DNA of 55,649 nucleotides from Ohessyouella blattaphilus (GTDB taxonomy: Bacteria; Bacillota; Clostridia; Lachnospirales; Lachnospiraceae): NCBI RefSeq assembly GCF_024721265.1, contig NZ_JAMXOC010000022.1, positions 1 to 55,649 of the forward strand, in the 5' to 3' direction. A program made the translations under genes and the position numbers. Below the pieces are notes generated by a model. That model was not told the DNA's origin and searched no databases. It saw only the letters and a program-made list of their open reading frames with translations. Below, piece after piece: positions 17,600 through 26,542 of the stretch. Within the stretch, counting starts at the first letter, position 1. Each line of letters begins with the position of its first letter.

Positions 17600-19285
17600 T
17601 TAATACTTCAACTCTTTTCTTCCGCAAAAAGGGTCGATCGGGCTCATACCTTTAAACTCACTTTTACCAGTAATCTTCTCAACCACTGCCTCTAAAACGA
17701 AGTCGTTGTTGGAATAGCAATTGATATACGTTTTGATCATGGGCACATCTAAGAGGTGATAAGGGTTTGCTACGCTAATAAACAACACCGGAACTTCCTT
17801 CACAAACCAAGGTACATTATTACCTTGCCCCCAAAAGGTATACCAATCCAGACGGTTTGTCGTCTTGTTACTCGCATTTTCCACATTACCAAGATAAATA
17901 ACCAAATCGTATTTTTGACGAAAGTCACTGACATTATCAACACCAGCTGCAAAGTCTTCCTTTACATATACGATAACCGTGAACCCTTCTCTTTCAAGCA
18001 CCGACTTCACCTTGTCTATCACTCGATCATTGGAAGGAAAATCACCCAATATTTCTAGGAGTACTCTTCTGTGTTCTGTAGCCTTTATCGGCAGTAATCC
18101 TTGGGTGTCTTTTACCAATGTAATAGACTCATCTGCCAACTCCTTAGCCCAATTCAGATGCTGGTCACAGCGAAGAACTTTAAGAGCCGACTCCCCTGGC
18201 ACTAATGTGCCTTGCTTCTTCTTTTCATGCAGTCCTAAAGAAGCTTTAAGCGCTAAAATTCTTCGATTGGCATCATTTAAACGCTTCTCGGAGAGAATAC
18301 CCTTCTGATATCCCGTCATCATAAACTGATAATCTTCTGCTAAGTCTTTGTTAAAGAGAAACATATCGCAACCATTCTCAATAGCCAAAGGTACTGCCGT
18401 TTGCCTGTCCATAGCTGCGGTAAAGCCTACCATTGGCGTCGCATCTGTAATTATAAGACCTTCAAATCCTAGTTTTTTGCGTAGAAGTTGTTGTAAAAGT
18501 GCTTTTGATAAGGTGGCTGGGATAATTTCCCCAGCGCTTTCTGGTTCATAGTATTCTTGATATGCTGGCATAGCAATATGCCCAGCCATTACGCTCAACG
18601 TTCCTGCTTCAATCATCTCCTGATAAACCATACCAAAGATTTCATCCCAGCCTTCCATACTGAGGGAATTAACGGAAGTAAGTAAATGTTGATCTCGTTC
18701 ATCCACCCCGTCGCCAGGAAAATGCTTAACGGATGTCGCCACATTACATTCCTTCGCTCCTCGTAGGTATTCTTTGGCAAAAGCTGCCACTCTTTGCGGA
18801 TCTTTTCCGAAGGTACGAACATTAGTAATAGGATTATGATCGTTTAAATCAACGTCCACTACCGGGGCAAATGCCCAGTTGATTCCTAGGGCTGCTGCCT
18901 CCTTACATGCAATCGTTCCCAAACGATAAGCTTGCTTTACATCACCCGTGGCTGCTACCGACATCGGTTTACCAAAGGCTGTACCATCTATGGCAGCTCC
19001 ATCACCACCAGCTTCTAGATTGGAAGGAATAAGAAGTGGTATCCGGGAATGCTCTTGAGCATACGCAAATGTATCTCGCATCTCCACGCTCATGCCATCC
19101 CGAAAGAACAAGCCACCAATATGAAACCGCAGTAATTCATGTTCTAAATAACCCCTATCCGTGGAATAGCCAATCGGACAGAATAACTGTCCGATTTTCT
19201 CTTCTAGGGACATCTGTGATAGTGTGTAATCCACCCACTGAATATCATCCTCTTTCAAATAAAACGGATTCCCTTTTAAATTCAT
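17600..19285 (-). CDS. GH3 family enzyme with NagZ-type His-Asp dyad; candidate beta-glycoside phosphorylase
   Basis: A 561-residue cytosolic GH3 protein without signal peptide. Loop KHFPGDGVDERDQH (187-200) carries Asp198 and His200, the His-Asp acid/base dyad of the NagZ subfamily; the nucleophile is Asp281 in GLIITDATPM. A C-terminal domain (about 370-540) follows. Established knowledge: GH3 enzymes with this dyad, such as Nag3 of Cellulomonas fimi, act as retaining phosphorylases giving beta-sugar-1-phosphates. The usual KHFPGHG is here KHFPGDG. The next gene ends in beta-phosphoglucomutase, which needs beta-glucose-1-phosphate. Hydrolysis of beta-glucosides or N-acetylglucosaminides is the alternative. 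Gene start ATG 19285 has only a distant ribosome binding site and lies 5 bases after the permease stop, so translation may be coupled. Confidence 0.85.
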   Translation of the reverse strand: MNLKGNPFYLKEDDIQWVDYTLSQMSLEEKIGQLFCPIGYSTDRGYLEHELLRFHIGGLFFRDGMSVEMRDTFAYAQEHSRIPLLIPSNLEAGGDGAAIDGTAFGKPMSVAATGDVKQAYRLGTIACKEAAALGINWAFAPVVDVDLNDHNPITNVRTFGKDPQRVAAFAKEYLRGAKECNVATSVKHFPGDGVDERDQHLLTSVNSLSMEGWDEIFGMVYQEMIEAGTLSVMAGHIAMPAYQEYYEPESAGEIIPATLSKALLQQLLRKKLGFEGLIITDATPMVGFTAAMDRQTAVPLAIENGCDMFLFNKDLAEDYQFMMTGYQKGILSEKRLNDANRRILALKASLGLHEKKKQGTLVPGESALKVLRCDQHLNWAKELADESITLVKDTQGLLPIKATEHRRVLLEILGDFPSNDRVIDKVKSVLEREGFTVIVYVKEDFAAGVDNVSDFRQKYDLVIYLGNVENASNKTTNRLDWYTFWGQGNNVPWFVKEVPVLFISVANPYHLLDVPMIKTYINCYSNNDFVLEAVVEKITGKSEFKGMSPIDPFCGRKELKY

Positions 19286-19290
19286 ATTAT

Positions 19291-20280
19291 CTATTGTTTA
19301 ACCCCTTTCTTTAGCAAGTGCTCATTGTTTAAATATACCAGGAACACCACTAAGAGAACGGCATTTATAATCGACTGCATAGAGGCGTTCACTGTATTAG
19401 CAAAGACAGCAAATGTTGAATTAAGCATTGACATACAAATAGCTGCCAATAAATAACCAAACTTTTCGTTGCTATAACGACCAATATAAGAACCAATAAA
19501 CATCGGTAAGAACGCTGTAAACATGATGCTAATCGAGCCAAATCCTAATTGTCCGCCATTGATATTGGCATTTCGAACGGTATTAAGAAAGCCTACAATG
19601 CCCATCAAGCCGCCACACACTGCATAACAAATCAGTGCATTGGGTATTTCTCTAATGCCTGTATTCACTGCTACTTTCTGCCCACTTTTTAAAGCATTAT
19701 ACTCATAGCCAAACTTAGTGTGGTCAAAGAGTATAATCATTGTAATAAGCACTACCACAATGATGATAAATGCCGGAATCCAAGAACCAGAGACCTTAGC
19801 CATCGAAGTGTTTTGTACTTCGCCCATAATGTAACTACCACCAGTCATTGTGTAAAGAATTCCTTCATAGATTAGCGTTACACCTAGGGAAGAAATAATG
19901 GGTGGTAATCGTAGAATAATGTATATAAGACCCGATATTAAACCCAATAGAATCCCCGCAGCAAGAGATAATCCTAGCATTAGCGCAGCACTATATTTGC
20001 CACCAGAAAGCACACTATATGTTACTTTTGCAGCAACTCCCGAAGATAATATAGCCATCGCCCCTAGCGAAAAATCAAACCTTCCGCTATTTAAATTAAT
20101 CGAAAGAGCGATTGTCGTAATCATGATGATTGCTGCATAAATCACAAAGTTATTAAAACTTGTACGATTCCCAATCATCGCCTTTCCATTAACCAAACAG
20201 ATAACACCAAGAATCAGTCCGGCAATGACAGGAATTGCTAATGTGCCTATGCATTTCCTAAATATAACCTTATTTCCCAT
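19291..20280 (-). CDS. Sugar ABC transporter permease, RbsC type (second permease)
   Basis: About 329 residues, eight or more hydrophobic segments, with the LGVTLIYEGILY and GGQLGFGSISIMFTAFLP regions typical of the BPD_transp_2 permeases that pair with RbsA-like ATPases. Start ATG 20280 (MGNKVIFRK) has GAAAGGGAC upstream; a TTG reading from 20331 overlapping the binding protein gene is possible. With the permease at 21549 it gives two different permeases for one binding protein and one double ATPase, suggesting a heterodimeric channel. Confidence 0.85.
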   Translation of the reverse strand: MGNKVIFRKCIGTLAIPVIAGLILGVICLVNGKAMIGNRTSFNNFVIYAAIIMITTIALSINLNSGRFDFSLGAMAILSSGVAAKVTYSVLSGGKYSAALMLGLSLAAGILLGLISGLIYIILRLPPIISSLGVTLIYEGILYTMTGGSYIMGEVQNTSMAKVSGSWIPAFIIIVVVLITMIILFDHTKFGYEYNALKSGQKVAVNTGIREIPNALICYAVCGGLMGIVGFLNTVRNANINGGQLGFGSISIMFTAFLPMFIGSYIGRYSNEKFGYLLAAICMSMLNSTFAVFANTVNASMQSIINAVLLVVFLVYLNNEHLLKKGVKQ

Positions 20281-20317
20281 AGCTTTGCTTGTCCCTTTCA
20301 GATTCCCTTGACAGTAT

Positions 20318-21490
20318 TTAATGAGCCTCAACTAAACTCTTAACATCTTCAAAATTTGCAGTGTCCGAAACGATTGCGTCCAAGGTCTCTTTGTCAAAGA
20401 TAGGTGAATCACTATTATCTTTAAGAAAATACTCATCAAACTCATCACCATTCGTGGCCACGGCATAGGCCTGATTAATCGAAAGTGCGTTGCCCTCTTC
20501 ATCACGAATCACATTGCCATTAATTGCATCTAACATGACTGCAAACACAGGACCGATACTTGAACCATAAACAGCCGCAATGTATTCTAGCTTTCCGTTT
20601 TTCATAGCTTCGCTGTTGCTAGAAGTAAAGGAATCGATATCTCCAAAGGGAATTTCCGCTGTGTTAAGCTGTTGAGCAAAGAAAGTCGTTCCCATTCCCA
20701 CCGAGATAAAGGCATCTGGGGCTGCCTGTGATGCCGCATTGAACTCATCTGCTGTCGTATCGCCATAGCCTTGGAAGTAAGCTACCACTTCTACATCCCC
20801 TGCCACCTTAGAGAGATCGACCCCTTGGTCTCCAAAAATCTGTCCCGCAATTCCTTCTTGATCGCTAGCTCCACCATAAGTACAGCCTAATCCTGCAAGA
20901 ACACCCGCGGTTCGATATACGTGCATGGGGTTAGGAATGAATGCTCCATAAATTGCCACCTTTTTTGCGCCTTTTTCCACAAAATATTTAGCCATATCAA
21001 GACCTGTCTCATACTCAGCTGTCATGCTTGCACCTATTTGACCAACAAAAAATTCATTACTTTTATATTCTTCGTATTGAGCATCATCTAGCATACCCGT
21101 AGCAACGGCATAATACACTTCGTACTCCTCGCAGGTTTCTATCTGTAGAGCGCGGTCACTACTAGACATAGAAATAATTCCCTGACATCCCTGGGACGCA
21201 AATTTTTCAATGGCAGCCTTTTCAGACGCCGCATCCTCTAAAGCATCCGTAAACTGGAACTCAACATTGTACTCTTTTGCCACATAATCATTGTAATAAG
21301 CGCTAAAGGCCATAGCGTTTTCGCTACTTACGTCTGCTACAAGAACACCAATCTTAACCGTTTCTCCTTTGCCGCCATCACTCTTTGTCTCACTACCTTC
21401 GTCACTCTTTTTGCCACATCCTGCTAGCATACTTACTAACAACACCGACACGAGACCAACATTAAGCCACTTCATTAATTTCTTCTTCAT
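20318..21490 (-). CDS. Sugar-binding lipoprotein of ABC transporter (RbsB-like fold)
   Basis: A 390-residue lipoprotein with signal and lipobox SMLAGC (Cys25), then an acidic Gly/Ser/Lys linker and a type I periplasmic-binding-protein domain (TVKIGVLVADVSS onward). It would sit on the outer face of the membrane and deliver substrate to the two permeases. The binding pocket cannot be matched to a sugar from the sequence. ATG 21490 follows TAGGAGGAAG, the strongest ribosome binding site of the operon, as expected for the most abundant component. Confidence 0.9.
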   Translation of the reverse strand: MKKKLMKWLNVGLVSVLLVSMLAGCGKKSDEGSETKSDGGKGETVKIGVLVADVSSENAMAFSAYYNDYVAKEYNVEFQFTDALEDAASEKAAIEKFASQGCQGIISMSSSDRALQIETCEEYEVYYAVATGMLDDAQYEEYKSNEFFVGQIGASMTAEYETGLDMAKYFVEKGAKKVAIYGAFIPNPMHVYRTAGVLAGLGCTYGGASDQEGIAGQIFGDQGVDLSKVAGDVEVVAYFQGYGDTTADEFNAASQAAPDAFISVGMGTTFFAQQLNTAEIPFGDIDSFTSSNSEAMKNGKLEYIAAVYGSSIGPVFAVMLDAINGNVIRDEEGNALSINQAYAVATNGDEFDEYFLKDNSDSPIFDKETLDAIVSDTANFEDVKSLVEAH

Positions 21491-21548
21491 ATTTACTTCC
21501 TCCTATGTCACTTGTTTTTTATTTGAACGCTTATGCGTCAAATTTCTA

Positions 21549-22541
21549 CTATCTTGGTAAAGTTTTCGTCCGGTAATTCATGCTTGCTGCATAGACTACT
21601 AGTAAAAAGAATACCGCACTGATTATCTGAGTAATCCCGTAACCTGATGAACTATCAAAAATCAACTCTAGAGCATTGTCTAGAAGAATATAGGAAAATC
21701 CTCCTATTATAGCCGAAAAGATTTTTGAATCCGCACCACCAGAAATCGGCATACCGCCAAAAACGATTGCCACTAGGATATTCATTCCTAGACTACTAGC
21801 GGTAGTAGCCGTTACTGACGGTGTGTAAACTAAGGTTAGAAAAGCCCCCAAACCTACAGACAGTCCGGCAATACAAAAGCCGATAATAGCATGCTTGTTA
21901 TAATTGATTCCCGTTAATTTTGCACAGACGGGATTTCCGCCAATAAATTTCTCTCTTCTACCTATCTTTGTAAAATTAAAGACATAGAGACAGAGTAAAA
22001 AAAACACTGCTAGAGTCACTATTTTAAAAGCTGGAACATCTAAAGATTTGAGTACGTTACTAGGAATACTGATTCCTCCTAAAGCACCGCCTCTTGATGT
22101 TATAATCTGAGCAGACACCGCCGAAAGTACCGACATCATGGCCACTGTGGCGACGAAAACTGGAATATGAAATATCGACGCCAAAATCGAACTTAACAGA
22201 GAACACCCTATTCCTGATACACCAATCACAACTATCATTAAGGGCACATTCTCGAAAGCATTGTAATTTAGAACTCCCATTGTAGCTGAAAACAAAGTAG
22301 CAGCTCCCAAACTGATATCAAACGAACCTAAGGAATATATAAAAATTGCTCCTGTTGCCACCACCGCAAGAACGATTCCCTCATTAAAGACAATCTTCAA
22401 ATACATATCTAGACGATATCCTTTCGTTTGCACTACTGCACAGAAAACAAGGAAGAGGACAACTAACGCAACCAACGGCAAAAACTGTACTATCATTTGC
22501 TGTATCTTATATTTGTTTAGTTTTCTTTGATTTTTTACCAT
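21549..22541 (-). CDS. Sugar ABC transporter permease, RbsC type (first permease)
   Basis: A 330-residue membrane protein with about eight to ten hydrophobic segments and the motifs ISLGAATLFSATMG, GGNPVCAKLTGI and VAIVFGGMPISGGADS of BPD_transp_2 permeases. ATG 22541 has TAGGAGGGGATT upstream and lies ten bases after the ATPase stop. It forms the channel with the second permease at 19291. Confidence 0.9.
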   Translation of the reverse strand: MVKNQRKLNKYKIQQMIVQFLPLVALVVLFLVFCAVVQTKGYRLDMYLKIVFNEGIVLAVVATGAIFIYSLGSFDISLGAATLFSATMGVLNYNAFENVPLMIVVIGVSGIGCSLLSSILASIFHIPVFVATVAMMSVLSAVSAQIITSRGGALGGISIPSNVLKSLDVPAFKIVTLAVFFLLCLYVFNFTKIGRREKFIGGNPVCAKLTGINYNKHAIIGFCIAGLSVGLGAFLTLVYTPSVTATTASSLGMNILVAIVFGGMPISGGADSKIFSAIIGGFSYILLDNALELIFDSSSGYGITQIISAVFFLLVVYAASMNYRTKTLPR

Positions 22542-22550
22542 AATCCCCTC

Positions 22551-24050
22551 CTATATCATATATTTGATAATGTCTGCCTCTTGTGGCTTATCACTTCTCA
22601 TAAATTCCGCTGCCTTTTTTCCATCTTTCATAATGAGAATACGATCCGCCATTCCTAGAAGTTCTGTCATCTCTTCCGAAATAATCACAATCGACTTACC
22701 TTCCTTCTTCATCTGGTACATCAGTTGATACATCGCCTGCTTCACCCCAATATCTACACCTCTTGTAGGGCAGTCTAAAATCAAAATTTCACTATCACGA
22801 CCAATCCATTTCCCAAATACTACCTTCTGCTTATTACCACCTGATAGGGTCATTACATATTGGTTACGATCTTGACACTTTATGCTTAGCTTTTTAATTT
22901 GCTCATCGACATATCGATTCTCTTTTCCCGAAAGAAGTAAAAACTTTCCTGTAGCGAAGCATTCTAGCCCCCCAATAGAAATATTGTCTTTAATTGAAGC
23001 GTTTAAAGAAAGAGACTCATAATCGCGATCCTTTGAAACATAGCCTATTCCGTGATTCATCGCTTCCTTTTCATTTTTGAGTGGTTTACCATGTGCTAGC
23101 ACCTCTCCTGCATTAAGCCTTTCTGCTCCAAAAAGAACTTTTCCTAGGGTGTGCATTCCACAATAGGAAAGCCCACCTACTCCCAGTATTTCGCCTTTGT
23201 GAAGTTGAAAATCAAACTCTCTTAATTGATCATCTAATTCTCCCTTTACGATTTCTAAAACCACTTCGTTGTCATAGCTATCGTCAAGGTCACTACGATA
23301 ATACTCTCCTTGTAGTTCACGTCCAATCATACTAGTCTTGATTACATCTTCATCAAATTCATCTTTATCAAAAGTAACGATAATCTTACCATCTCGAAGA
23401 ACCGTCAAAGCATCGCAAACATTCATTATTTCTTCCAGATCATGAGAGATGAAAATAACCGCTTTGTTTTCAGCTTTCATTTGATTCATAATTTTGTAGA
23501 TAATCTCCCGACCATCTTGAGATAAAGCTGTGGTAGTTTCGTCTACTATGAGAACCTCCGGATTCTTACGCATAACCTTGGCAATTTCCACTAGCTTACG
23601 GCTTTGCATATCAATATCCGCCGTCAGCGTTTCCGCCTTAATGTAGCTAGCACCAATACTGTTTAAGACCTCTTGAGCTGCTTTAATCAGCCGTTTACGA
23701 CTGACGATACCGCCTCTTCGGAACTGAGCCGTCTCACCCAGAAAAATATTTTCGGCAACCGAAATTCCTGGTACCGTACCACTTTCCTGAACAATCATGC
23801 CCACTCCATTCTCCAAGGACTCAATCATGCTTCCTGGATTCCATGGCTTTCCTTTGAAGAACATTTCTCCTTCATTAGCTCTTTGCATCCCCGCAATAAT
23901 TGAAGTTACAGTTGACTTTCCAGATCCGTTTTCACCAATTAGACCACGAATTTCTCCACCGCTCACTTTGACGTTCACATTATCTAAAGCAACCGTCGAA
24001 CCAAAGCTCTTGTGCATTTTTTTCGCCTCTATCATGAACTCTTTACTCAT
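22551..24050 (-). CDS. Sugar ABC transporter double ATPase (RbsA/MglA type), one site degenerate
   Basis: A 499-residue protein with two fused nucleotide-binding domains. Start ATG 24050 (MSKEFMIEAKK) has AAAGGAT upstream. Domain 1: Walker A GENGSGKST (39-47), signature region degenerate (TADIDMQSRK), Walker B VLIVDE (Glu171). Domain 2: Walker A region GGLSYCGMHTLG (292-303) lacks the Lys-Ser/Thr, signature LSGGN is intact, and Walker B reads LILDCP with Cys427 where the catalytic Glu is expected. One composite site (Walker A1/B1 with LSGGN) is therefore complete and the other is dead. It is the first gene of the sugar operon. Confidence 0.92.
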   Translation of the reverse strand: MSKEFMIEAKKMHKSFGSTVALDNVNVKVSGGEIRGLIGENGSGKSTVTSIIAGMQRANEGEMFFKGKPWNPGSMIESLENGVGMIVQESGTVPGISVAENIFLGETAQFRRGGIVSRKRLIKAAQEVLNSIGASYIKAETLTADIDMQSRKLVEIAKVMRKNPEVLIVDETTTALSQDGREIIYKIMNQMKAENKAVIFISHDLEEIMNVCDALTVLRDGKIIVTFDKDEFDEDVIKTSMIGRELQGEYYRSDLDDSYDNEVVLEIVKGELDDQLREFDFQLHKGEILGVGGLSYCGMHTLGKVLFGAERLNAGEVLAHGKPLKNEKEAMNHGIGYVSKDRDYESLSLNASIKDNISIGGLECFATGKFLLLSGKENRYVDEQIKKLSIKCQDRNQYVMTLSGGNKQKVVFGKWIGRDSEILILDCPTRGVDIGVKQAMYQLMYQMKKEGKSIVIISEEMTELLGMADRILIMKDGKKAAEFMRSDKPQEADIIKYMI

Positions 24051-24214
24051 GTCCCGTATCCTTTCTACTACCAACTAGTTCTTAGTTATAAGTATAGATT
24101 TTTTACAGTTTATAACAATTGTTTTTAATAATCAGTTTTATTGTATTTCAGTTATATATATGTTATTATTAATACATATTAACTGTCTTATTTTAATATT
24201 ATTGAGGATTGATT
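24051..24214. promoter_or_regulatory. Divergent promoter region between sugar operon and AraC regulator
   Basis: This 164-base spacer is very AT-rich. The word AGTTATA/AGTTTATA/AGTTTTA recurs in one orientation at 24084, 24107, 24134 and 24150. Repeated same-strand words upstream of an AraC-type gene fit an AraC operator, but the spacing is irregular (23, 27, 16 bases) and chance in AT-rich DNA is not excluded. Confidence 0.4.
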
Positions 24215-25261
24215 ATGGATATAGAGACTTTACGCTTAAAAATTTATGAAATGAATGAAGACGAGATTTTCTACCGTGACTACTATTATGCACGGCAGCA
24301 AAGTTACTCTTTAGAAAAATTTTTAGCCAATTTAAATATGGAAGATGTTTTACGACGTCATTTGCTAATACCAGAAAAGCCTGAGACGATTCCTCTTCAA
24401 TATGAGGATACTTTCTTTTTTGAAATGAACAATACTAATAGTATTATTGCTCAAAAGCATAACCGCTATGCTCCGGCAATTTTTCACAAGCATACTTTTT
24501 TTGAGCTGATGTACGTTTACGATGGGCATTGTCAACAAAAATTCGCACATACAGAATTCCACCTCAAGACTGGAGACATTTGTATTATTCCACCGGGTAT
24601 CGAACATACTATTTCCCTGAATGACGAAAGCATTGTCTTTAATATTCTGATTCGCAAAAACACTCTTCATAATATTTTTTACAATTTTCTAAGTACTCCT
24701 AATATACTTTCCTCTTTCTTTCTCAGCAATATTTATGCAGAAAAAGGAAATGATTATATTATTTTTCATACGGGTAGCGATCTAGAAATACAACGTGGCT
24801 TTCTATACATGCTATGGGAAACTACGAACAAAGAGATGTACCACTATCAGATGATTAGTTATACCCTGATGTTGGTCTTTGGACTACTTATAAGAAACTA
24901 CGAAAATACTGTAGATATGCCCATTTTTACCAAGAGAGTAGATGTGCAGCGTTTTGCCTTATTACAATACATTCAAGAGCATTACACAGACATTCGCTTA
25001 GAAAACGTCGCTAAGCACTTTCACTATACTCCTGAATACACCTCTAAGTTAATTAAAGAGACGACCGGAATGACCTTTACAGAAATCATTCAGAGAATTC
25101 GTATCGAAAAGGCGCAAGAAATGCTCCAGAACACCAACCTTTCAATCGCTACTATCAGCGAAAAAGTAGGTTACGATGCTCCCGAGTATTTTATTCGACT
25201 ATTCAAAAAGAATGTCCAGATGACCCCATCTGTCTATCGCAAAACATATACCTCATCATAA
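24215..25261 (+). CDS. AraC family transcriptional regulator with cupin sensor domain
   Basis: A 348-residue regulator. An N-terminal AraC-type cupin (about 95-190, HKHTFFELMYVYDG and GDICIIPPGIEHT) would bind the inducer; the C-terminal double helix-turn-helix runs from about 245 (RLENVAKHFHYTPEYTSKLI, then ISEKVGYDAPEYFIRLFKK). Start ATG 24215 follows GAGGATTGATT. It is divergent from the transporter-GH3-fusion operon and is probably its activator. It ends directly at a terminator that is a near copy of the one closing the operon. Confidence 0.9.
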   Translation: MDIETLRLKIYEMNEDEIFYRDYYYARQQSYSLEKFLANLNMEDVLRRHLLIPEKPETIPLQYEDTFFFEMNNTNSIIAQKHNRYAPAIFHKHTFFELMYVYDGHCQQKFAHTEFHLKTGDICIIPPGIEHTISLNDESIVFNILIRKNTLHNIFYNFLSTPNILSSFFLSNIYAEKGNDYIIFHTGSDLEIQRGFLYMLWETTNKEMYHYQMISYTLMLVFGLLIRNYENTVDMPIFTKRVDVQRFALLQYIQEHYTDIRLENVAKHFHYTPEYTSKLIKETTGMTFTEIIQRIRIEKAQEMLQNTNLSIATISEKVGYDAPEYFIRLFKKNVQMTPSVYRKTYTSS

Positions 25262-25295
25262 AAACAACCTTAAGCCTGCGCCTAAGGTTGTTTTT
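25261..25295. terminator. Terminator at right end of sugar cassette
   Basis: Arms AAAACAACCTTA (25261-25272) and TAAGGTTGTTTT (25283-25294) pair perfectly and are followed by T-rich sequence. The stem matches the hairpin at 15413-15444 except for the loop. The stop codon of the AraC gene overlaps its first base. On the minus strand it could also end the FMN oxidoreductase transcript. Confidence 0.85.
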
Positions 25296-25300
25296 CCGTT

Positions 25301-26320
25301 TTATTTCCTTCGTATCATATCTCCTGATATCTCATCTAGCGAATACGCACCACACATCATCATGGTGTCGCGTAATTCTTCTCCTAACTTATCCACTAGA
25401 ACCTTAACACCCTCGCTGCCGCCACCGTAAAGAGCTGTTACAAACGGTCTGCCGATAAGAACAGCATCTGCTCCTAGTGCTAACGCTTTAAAGATATCTC
25501 CACCTGAGCGAATACCGCCGTCGACAAATATCTCCACCTTCTCGCCAACCGCTGCCCTAATCTCTGGTAACACCTCAGCTGTACCTGGACAACCGTCCAA
25601 TACTCTACCACCGTGATTGGATACCACTATCGCTTTCGCGCCAGCTCTTCTGGCTTTCGCCGCACCCTTCACCGTCATGATTCCTTTAACGATAAAAGGC
25701 TTATCGATGCTCTGAATGATTTCTGCTAGCTCCATTTCTGATTTGCAACCAGCCGGTGGTGTTTGATTCTTTAAGAAAGGTAAACCAGCACTATCGATAT
25801 CCATAGCTACTGCTAGCGCTTTCGATTCCTTAATTTGCTCCAGTTTGCTCAAAATAGTATCTTTATCCCAAGGCTTAACCGTGGGGATACCAAAGCCTTC
25901 ATTCCTGCGAATCGCCTCTGTGGCCGCTACCATCACTTCGGGAGCCATTCCGTCTCCGGTGAATGCCGCAATCCCAGCATTTTTACACGCCGGAATCAGA
26001 ATATCGTTATATTCCATATCCGAGTACTTATCCCCATAATGTAATTTCATGGCCCCTATTGGCGCCGCAAAAATTGGAAACTCAAAAGTTTCTCCGAACA
26101 CCTCCGTCTGTGTAGATACAGGTTTATTTTCCGTAATCGTATCCATGTTTAACGTAATCTTCTGCCAGCTATTATAATTTTTAATCGCACCTTCTCCTAG
26201 CCCCTTTGCCCCTGGCCCTGGCATTTGGTTACGACAAGCTCTCCCGTCACAAACGAGACAGGCCTTACAATAAGGTCCTACATTCTTTCTTGCTTCTTCC
26301 ATTATTTCTTGATATGTCAC
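25301..26320 (-). CDS. FMN-dependent alpha-hydroxy-acid dehydrogenase (lactate oxidase/LldD family)
   Basis: About 339 residues of TIM-barrel flavoenzyme. The start is taken as GTG 26320 (MTYQEIMEEARKN), because AGAGAGGTGG lies just upstream; the frame stays open to GTG 26344. Family features are the FAAPIGAMKLHY block, the lysine in PFIVKGIMTVKGA, SNHGGRVLDG with the catalytic His, and VDGGIRSGGDIFKALALGADAV for FMN phosphate. Members oxidise L-lactate or similar 2-hydroxy acids. An N-terminal Cys cluster CKACLVCDGRAC (four Cys, 18-29) is unlike plain lactate oxidases. It is monocistronic and not clearly tied to the sugar cassette. Confidence 0.88.
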   Translation of the reverse strand: MTYQEIMEEARKNVGPYCKACLVCDGRACRNQMPGPGAKGLGEGAIKNYNSWQKITLNMDTITENKPVSTQTEVFGETFEFPIFAAPIGAMKLHYGDKYSDMEYNDILIPACKNAGIAAFTGDGMAPEVMVAATEAIRRNEGFGIPTVKPWDKDTILSKLEQIKESKALAVAMDIDSAGLPFLKNQTPPAGCKSEMELAEIIQSIDKPFIVKGIMTVKGAAKARRAGAKAIVVSNHGGRVLDGCPGTAEVLPEIRAAVGEKVEIFVDGGIRSGGDIFKALALGADAVLIGRPFVTALYGGGSEGVKVLVDKLGEELRDTMMMCGAYSLDEISGDMIRRK

Positions 26321-26452
26321 TTTAGCCACCTCTCTTTCATCCACTTATATATCTACTATTATGATATATTGGAGGACGAAAGTAAACAACCGTCACCACA
26401 TTAGTGCAAGAACTACTTGTAGCCTTATGGCTATTTCTCGAAATCTCTCATA

Positions 26453-26481
26453 TTGTTAATCTATATCGTGTTTGTTATTAT
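26453..26481 (+). promoter_or_regulatory. Predicted sigma-A promoter for small membrane protein / AraC unit
   Basis: TTGTTA (26453-26458) and TATTAT (26476-26481) are separated by exactly 17 bases, and the predicted start falls about 55 bases before the 55-residue protein gene at 26543. Confidence 0.5.
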
Positions 26482-26542
26482 ATATGCAAGTAACAAAATG
26501 GATAGATTTTATATCTTTCAAAACTAGAAAGGACGACAAATC

